Assembly: GCF_025602895.1 (NCBI RefSeq)
Contig: NW_026516223.1
Span: forward strand, 558,001-622,000
Source of the DNA: Polychytrium aggregatum
Taxonomy: Eukaryota > Chytridiomycota > Chytridiomycetes > Polychytriales
Length of the DNA stretch: 64,000 nucleotides
Reading direction: 5' to 3'
The notes below the pieces were generated by a model. The model made no database searches. It was not told the origin of the DNA and was given only the letters and a program-made list of their open reading frames with translations. Made by a program: the position numbers and the translations under genes. This document shows, in pieces, positions 57,920-64,000 of this stretch (its first letter is position 1; every line of letters begins with the position of its first letter).

Positions 57920-60328
57920 ATGAAGCTCTCCGCCGCCGCCCTCTTCCTTTCGGTTCTTTCCGCAGCTCTCCTCGAGCCTGTGTCAGCCACTGGATACTTG
58001 AACTACCCCTACACCCGCACTCTTCCTGGTTTGTATCGCCCCCTCTTGCCTTCAAGCGTGGCGCGGGTAGCGCCTCACCAGCCCCTGCACAGCTCCTGAC
58101 ATCTGCGACTCGCCCCTGTTTCAGGTGGAAACGGTAACAGCGGCGGCAGTGGTTATAGCGGTCACGGCTCTGGATACTCCACGAACCCGGACATTTGCAG
58201 CACCACCCGCTATGGCCCTCCCCGAACTTCGCTGAAGCCAGGCAAGCAAAACATCCATTATACCGTCACAGCCCCCAAGTCTGGTCGCTGCGAGGTCTAT
58301 ATCGATCTTCACGCTGGCCAAAACAACTGGCAGGTTCGTTAAAGTCCGGAAGTTCACTCGCTCGACCATCTTTTCCACCACCACTTGGTCGATGGAACTG
58401 GAGTTGTCCTTAAAGGCTGTTGCTGACTAGATTGCTGCTTTAGCTCATTGGATCCAGGGACAATTGCGGTGAAAGCAGCATGGCCGATGCATCCCTTGAG
58501 GTCAATATCCCTGATGTCGACACCACTGATGCTGTCATCCGCTGGAGCTGGACCACTGGACAAGGCAAGGATGAATGCTACACTAGCTGGTAAGACCAAA
58601 CTCTAGCACTGCTTTGGTCGATGTGCAGATGCAATCTTGACGCATGAAACTCGCTGATACATTGAAATGAAATACAGTGCCGACGTCAGCATCCATGGCA
58701 ACCCATACACCACCAAGCACGAACCCAACCCTTACACCACCAAGCATCAACCCAACCCGTACACCACCAAGCACGAACCCAACCCTTACACCACCAAGCA
58801 TCAACCCAACCCTTACACCACCAAGCACGAACCCAACCCATACACCACCAAGCACGAACCCAACCCTTACACCACCAAGCATCAACCCAACCCGTACACC
58901 ACCAAGCACGAACCCAACCCATACACCACCAAGCACGAACCCAACCCTTACACCACCAAGCATCAACCCAACCCATACACCACCAAGCACGAACCCAACC
59001 CATACACCACCAAGCATCAACCCAACCCGTACTCCACCAAGCATGAGTCCAGACACCCACACACTGTGACCAACTCTCCGCCGGTCTATTCATCGGCTAA
59101 GCCGACCGTATACAGCACTCCGGCTTCCTCCGCGTTTCCCTCATATACTTCTACCGTGATTTACTCCACGTCTTTGCCAGCGACAACGGCCTCCAACGTT
59201 TACACCCTTCCCTCTGCCTTCCCTATCACCTCCACCACCAGCGCTGTCTCGTCCCAGCTTCCCACTGGCACCGTCACTCCCACTGTCACTCCTTCCGTGA
59301 CTCCCACCACCAGCGCTTACAACACTCCCACCGACACTCCCACCGTCACTCCTACCGTCACTTCCACCACCAGCGCTGTCTCGTCCCAGCTTCCCACTGG
59401 CACCGTCACTCCCACTGTCACTCCTTCTGTGACTCCCACCACCAGCGCTTACACTACTCCCACCGACACTCCCACCGTCACTCCTACCGTCACTTCCACC
59501 ACCAGCGCTGTCTCGTCTCAGCTCCCCACTGGCACCGTCACTCCCACTGTCACTCCCTCCGTCACTCCCACCACCATTGCTTACACTACTCCCACCGACA
59601 CTCCCACCGTCACTCCTACCGTCACTTCCACCACCAGCGCTGTCTCGTCTCAGCTTCCCACTGGCACCGTCACTCCCACTGTGACTCCTTCTGTGACTCC
59701 CACCACCAGCGCTTACAACACTCCCACTGTCACTCCTTCTGTGACTCCCACCACCAGCGCTTACAACACTCCCACCGACACTCCCACCGTCACTCCTACC
59801 GTCACTTCCACCACCAGCGCTGTCTCGTCTCAGCTTCCCACTGGCACCATCACTCCCACTGTCACTCCCTCCGTCACTCCCACCACCAGCGCTTACAACA
59901 CTCCCACTGTCACTCCTTCTGTGACTCCCACCACCAGTGCTTACACTACTCCCACCGACACTCCCACCGTCACTCCTACCGTCACTTCCACCACCAGCGC
60001 TGTCTCGTCTCAGCTTCCCACTGGCACCGTCACTCCCACTGTCACTCCTTCTGTGACTCCCACCACCAGCGCTTACAACACTCCCACTGTGACTCCTTCT
60101 GTGACTCCCACCACCAGTGCTTACACTACTCCCACCGACACTCCCACCGTCACTCCTACCGCCACCTCCGCCACCTCCCTCAGCTCTTGCCCCTCGGCAA
60201 CTTTTGTCCCCATCACCATCACCGTGACCCAGACCACTACAGTCACCGCTGCTTGCTCCGCCTCCAGCTCTCCTTCTGCTGGTCCCTACAACCCCTACAA
60301 CCCTTACAACCGTCATAGCTCGCACTAG
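57920..60328 (+). CDS. Secreted LPMO-like (chitin-binding type-4-like) protein with two tandem-repeat regions
   Basis: Exons 57920-58028, 58125-58333, 58444-58589 and 58678-60328 join to 704 residues. A signal peptide (about residues 1-23, LEPVSA) is followed by TGYLNYPYTRT, which resembles the HGYL...P..R opening of PF03067-type lytic polysaccharide monooxygenases, except that Thr replaces the copper-binding N-terminal His. The domain ends with the family-like AVIRWSWTT...CYTSCADVSI and has paired cysteines (ICSTT, GRCEV, DNCGE). From about residue 160 come twelve copies of a 9-residue NPYTTKHEP/HQP unit, then a Thr/Pro/Ser-rich region with a larger repeat, ending in a NPYNPYNR motif. No GPI signal is seen. 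If the domain call is right it probably binds polysaccharide rather than cleaving it. Confidence 0.7.
58699..59046 (+). repeat. 27-bp coding repeat, 12-13 copies
   Basis: Each unit encodes NPYTTKH followed by EP or QP. The E/Q order along the array is E,Q,E,Q,E,E,Q,E,E,Q,E,Q, and a degenerate last copy (NPYSTKHES) ends it. Third-position differences (CCT/CCC/CCA before TAC) track neighbouring copies, suggesting recent unequal exchange. Confidence 0.97.
59230..60190 (+). repeat. Long Thr/Pro/Ser coding repeat, about six units
   Basis: A unit of roughly 132 bp encoding SAVSSQLPTGT followed by TPTVTPSVTPTTSAY and TDTPTVTPTVTSTT recurs about six times with small insertions. Mucin-like composition implies heavy O-glycosylation. 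Confidence 0.95.
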
Positions 60329-60758
60329 ATAGACTGTTGTCACCCATCGGCCTGTACTCCTCCCATACTGTCGAATCTATGCAAATGTCTCTTCGTTTCT
60401 ATTCATACGAATACAGTTTTCACAAACCACGACCCAGTGTTCCAGTAGGGCACGTGCGCGCCCGTGATCGCCTCCTTCTGCAACCGCTGTCCATTGCTTG
60501 CTCGTGGCCTCTGGTCTCTCTTGTGGAATGATCAGACCAGAACCATGATCAACGGGTTTGCTCCGGCGTCTGTCGCTGGCTGTCGTCGTGACGGCGTGCT
60601 GCCGTTTCCTCTGGAACGTGAGTAATGCAGCCGCCAATTATTCTTGGTGCGGGCCTGAGCTATGCTGTCCAGATTGCGCTCAGCCTCGATGCCGTTGACT
60701 CTGCCAGTCCCTGATGACTCGACGACAACCAGTTTTTTCGCCGGTGCATATAGACGCT
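60329..60758. other. Intergenic, LPMO-like gene to zinc-finger gene
   Basis: About 430 bp, presumably 3' UTR and promoter. An in-frame ATG at 60714 upstream of the chosen next start would add 15 residues. Nothing else seen. Confidence 0.4.
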
Positions 60759-62774
60759 ATGAGGTTTCCCGGCGGTCGGGCCCCCGCTGCGCCTCGGAGC
60801 AGCGTAGGAGTTGCAACACCGGCCGACAGCCCATCTCGCCGAGCGATCAAATCCGCTCAGGCATACTCCAGTACGATCGATTTGTCACCGACGACACCAG
60901 CGCAACCATCTCCAAAGAAGACTTTCGATCCCAGCCTTGTCAAAGGCCCCCCATTCTTTTGCTCGCTCTGCAAAAAGACGCTGGCCACATCTTCGTCGTG
61001 GTCGGCGCATTTGACAAGCGAGCAGCACACAAGCGCTGAGCGAGCCAATGCCGAGCGAACTGTGGCGAGCAACAGCGAAGGTGCGGACATGCGCTGCAAA
61101 TACGATCAGCAGAGGCACTCGGGTGCAAGCTCTCCGAGAGAGAATTTTTTAAAGATGTCGGCAATCGCATTTGCACTCTTTACACGCACCATTTGCCTTT
61201 GGAGCGGCGTCGCTCTTGCCCGCAGTAGAACCTCGGCCAGGCCAGGCTCATGCATTGCCATTCGTACCCACAGCCTTACAGTTCTTGACCGGAAGCTCGC
61301 AAAAGTCGGCCACCATTGCTCCCGCATCCTCGCCGCGGATCGAATTTCCACCCGAGTACGCCGCGCGAATGAAGCAGCTCGAAAAAATACAGGCCTCCAA
61401 TCCATCGATGGCGGCAACTGTCCTCTGGGCTACATGCTATGGTACGGGCACCGGCATATATCCGCGGCTCGTCGAGATGGAAAGTTGCTGAGACGTTCTC
61501 GGTCCCCACGCAGAATTGTTCAAGAACGGGTTCGATCTGGTACTGGTGTCCGAGTGTTTGGTGAAGATCATTCCCGTCCTTGAAGACCTCGACCAAAGCC
61601 CCGAGCCATCATCGCCAACAGCATCGAAGCCGACAGGCGGGGCAGCGTCTCTGACAAAAGCACAAGTCTGCGAGACGCTCTTCCTGGCTCGGCTGGCGTT
61701 AGCCAGAATAGCTCGATTTGCCTCAGCTTCAAAAGAACTGGAGAAGGCATCGACACAATTTTACATGGATGCCCTAGCGCGATTTGGCTTGCCGTACACC
61801 AAGTTGGATGTAGGTAGCACACCACCTGGAAGGCTATGACCTTCGTGGGCGAATTGTTGCTCGGGATTTTCAGAGCAGACAGGGTACTTCCGCTAACCGT
61901 ATGTGGGCTCCCAGACACTGGCAATCAACGCGCAGGATCTCGGAACCACGTTTGAGCAGCACATTGCCCCTGCGCTGGCATCCGGATCGACCAAACTTGT
62001 GCAGAAGTTTGAAATGGTGGCCACAGAGGCAGCAGAGTATTGCAGCCTCACGGGCCGGATCGAGCTGGCAGCATCATTATATCGCTGGGTTCTGTGCTCC
62101 AAGCTTGAAGGGTCCCAGAGCCGTGACGCTCAGGACGCATTTGATGCTCTTGCGAAGCTGCATCTGTCAGGCGAATCCAAGTGGCTGGCAGCCGACGTAT
62201 TGCTTGAGGCAGCCGAGTACGACAAGCAGCTGAAGCGCGATGTCCGAGGCGATCAAGCTGGCTGCCGAGCCATGCGCTTGCTTGGTGAAGCCATTTTGGT
62301 CTCACTTGAATGCGGTAAAGTGGCTCTATATCGATGCCTCGGCTGACTGCATGAGAACGCATGCGAGGATGTAAAGGCGACTGACCCCGATGACTGTCTC
62401 TAGATGATCCTATCCGAGGTCTGCGCATCGAGAAGCTCATCTGCGACACGTCAAGCTCGAATAGACCGGCAGACGTTCAGGCAAGTGGCGGGATACGAAT
62501 GCACTGCGCTGACTGAGCTGCCAGTGAGTATCAGCACAATCTGGATGAGTTGATACTGACCAAGCAACCCCGATTGGTTGGACTTGACGCCGCTGGGCTG
62601 CAACAGTTCCTGATGGACATCTCAGCGGCCATCCGACAGAGGGACCATCGTCGGCTGGAGAGTGAAAGGCTTTTGGAGGAATGGAGTGAGATAATTGGCG
62701 ATGGGTCGTCTTGCGCCCTCGTCCCCGAGTTGTGGCCGCGAGTATCCAACATGATCACAACCGCGGCGTGGTAG
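60759..62774 (+). CDS. C2H2 (U1/matrin-type) zinc-finger protein with helical region, unknown function
   Basis: Exons 60759-61080, 61226-61441, 61514-61809, 61915-62284, 62404-62484 and 62518-62774 join to 513 residues. One finger spans Cys68, Cys71, His84 and His90 (C-x2-C-x12-H-x5-H), the wider His spacing of U1/matrin-type fingers that often bind double-stranded RNA or proteins. After a linker, residues about 190-400 are Ala/Leu-rich and predicted helical, with TPR-like stretches (LFLARLALARIARFASASKE, AAEYCSLTGRIELAASLYRW). No family was recognised. The intron between exons 5 and 6 (donor GTGGCG, only about 33 bp) is the only arrangement found that keeps frame and is doubtful; the C-terminus may therefore be wrong. 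The alternative start at 60714 is in frame. Confidence 0.65.
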
Positions 62775-63269
62775 ATTTAACCTGTTACAGTCAATCCAAT
62801 AAAAAATGGGACACCTTGGTTTTTGGTCATTGACCGAAGAATTTGTTTCCCAATACCATCGCGCGCTGGCCATGGTCATTCGCCAGTGTGTCCAAGAGCA
62901 CCACTCACCGCTGGCACTCCGAGACCAGTGTGCAGGTCGATTGTGGAGACCGGAGAGCGACCAGTGGTCTTCACTCGGAGGTGACCTATTTCATTGCATG
63001 CACGGCATAGTCTCTGTGGGCTCATTCGCCGGGCCAGATTTGATCGTGGGCTCATGCGATCGAGTCAGTGCTTCGATTTGCTTGAGTGGTTGTTGTGTGG
63101 TTGGCGAGCAGGAGAGCAGCCGCTCCGTGGCCAGCCAACCGCCGCCAGCACGTGCGGTCCCTCCCGGAAACCAGAGCCCCGCCGCGAGCCGACCAGCCCG
63201 CGGATGCCGATCGAGCCTTCCCTCGACCACCCTGTTGACTGTCGTACCCTCCCTGCAGCGCATGCCGTG
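62775..63269. other. Intergenic, zinc-finger gene to phospholipase C
   Basis: About 495 bp. The frame of the phospholipase C exon stays open upstream to 62994, but that translation is featureless, so it was treated as 5' UTR/promoter. Confidence 0.4.
62798..62803 (+). terminator. Polyadenylation signal AATAAA
   Basis: A perfect AATAAA 24 bp after the stop codon of the zinc-finger gene, in an A-rich patch. Confidence 0.5.
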
Positions 63270-64000
63270 ATGATGACGTCTCCTGCTCGAGATGAGTATC
63301 CAGCTGGCGACATTCTGGGTCCAGGTGACCGCTCGGCTGCTCTGCGGGATGCTTCGAGCCTCAAAAGCCTGACCGAGGGGACTCGGATGATGAAATACCC
63401 CAACAAGCTCAAGTCCAAGCCGGAGGAGCGCATGATCAAGCTGGATTTGATGCCGCTGCAGATCTCGTGGGAGTCCAAGAAAAAGAAGCTCCAGCTTTCG
63501 ACTGGTGGGTCCGGCTACCGACGTTGCTGAGCTGGGCTGTGTTGTGCCCGATCCACCTGTTGCTCTGGCAATGGAACCGCCGACTTGGCCATTGCATCTA
63601 CGCTTGGATTGCCGAGACGCCTTTGCAGATATGGATAGAGCTGTATGACAGTGGATCCATTCGTACCCCTTGGCGATGCCGATGCGGAAGGCGATTGTGC
63701 TGCTCACGGTCTACCCAGTCAGTGAGCCCGGGACTCGCTCACGATGTTTCGTGGCCAAGCTGCATGTCTGTCTGCCTGGGATCCTCCGGCCCGAGCGAAT
63801 GGGTTGGAAGGAACCTGGCCCCTCTCCACTCGGTGTTGTCCCGCCGAGGCGGTGTTCGTTTGGGTGGTTTTCGACCGCAAGTTTCCGCCGATTGCTCCGT
63901 CGCAACAGTGCTCTAACCACCCCGTTTTGCCCTCAGTGGACCTGCACTCTATTCGCGAAATTCGGCTTGGTCAGAACACAAAAGCATTTGAACTGCGAGG
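63270..64000 (+). CDS. PLC1: Phosphoinositide phospholipase C, N-terminal part (cut by window end)
   Basis: Hydrolyses PIP2 to IP3 and diacylglycerol. Only the N-terminus is in the window: exon 63270-63504, intron 63505-63936, then the next exon from 63937 to beyond 64000. The joined protein has about 50 polar residues and then the start of a PLC PH domain: GTRMMKYPNKLKSKPEERM, LDLMPLQISWESKKKKL, and, after the splice, LHSIREIRLGQNTKAFEL, matching the strand pattern around the IRE(I/V)R.G motif of PLC-delta and fungal PLC1. The X and Y catalytic halves, EF hands and C2 domain lie outside. Two adjacent in-frame ATGs (63270, 63273) are possible starts. Confidence 0.8.

Noticed and set aside
59141-60343. 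400-residue antisense frame across the Thr/Pro repeat region
   Set aside because: Repeat-driven; the plus strand has a signal peptide and a valid exon chain.

Overview
The window reads as nuclear DNA of a flagellated (zoosporic, chytrid-like) fungus. Fungal-type genes (a laccase-type multicopper oxidase, mitoribosomal protein mL49/IMG2, an AVT3/4-type vacuolar transporter, TOR, SEC8) sit beside genes normally kept only by organisms that build cilia (CEP19, TMEM107) and beside DET1, which yeasts lack. The DNA is GC-rich. Introns are short, mostly 100-250 bp GT-AG, and two well-supported GC-AG introns are present. Species cannot be named from sequence alone.

Layout. 0.3-5.8 kb: ornithine decarboxylase, 6-phosphogluconolactonase and SEC13. 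5.8-8.07 kb: no gene seen. 8.07-13.1 kb: a secreted multicopper oxidase fused to a cysteine-rich, probably carbohydrate-binding module, then a mitochondrial-type rhodanese. 14.1-16.1 kb: a cysteine-rich single-pass membrane protein of unknown function. 17.2-22.4 kb: a CEP19-family protein with a very long acidic tail, tail-to-tail with TMEM107. 22.5-26.0 kb: DET1. 26.5-33.0 kb: SEC8 (25 exons). 33.6-36.9 kb: mL49 and an HMG-box protein with a coiled coil. 38.1-40.7 kb: a class-V aminotransferase. 41.3-53.1 kb: complete TOR kinase (29 exons, 2358 residues). 53.8-56.7 kb: AVT3/4-like transporter, divergent from TOR. 57.9-60.3 kb: a secreted LPMO-like protein lacking the usual N-terminal histidine and carrying long tandem repeats. 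60.8-62.8 kb: a zinc-finger/helical protein. 63.3 kb to the end: start of a phosphoinositide phospholipase C.

How the genes fit together. No operon logic applies, but three neighbourhoods are suggestive. TOR and a vacuolar amino-acid transporter share one 0.7-kb divergent control region. CEP19 and TMEM107, both ciliary-base proteins in animals, are 187 bp apart. Two secreted proteins look built to work on or bind polysaccharide (multicopper oxidase plus binding module; LPMO-like domain on a repeat stalk). Exon joins were built by hand from splice signals, reading phase and remembered family sequences; where totals are given the phases close without internal stops.

Simple tandem repeats, each with a different unit (4, 5, 6, 7, 9, 10 and 12 bp), sit in introns and promoters. 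They create long spurious open frames.
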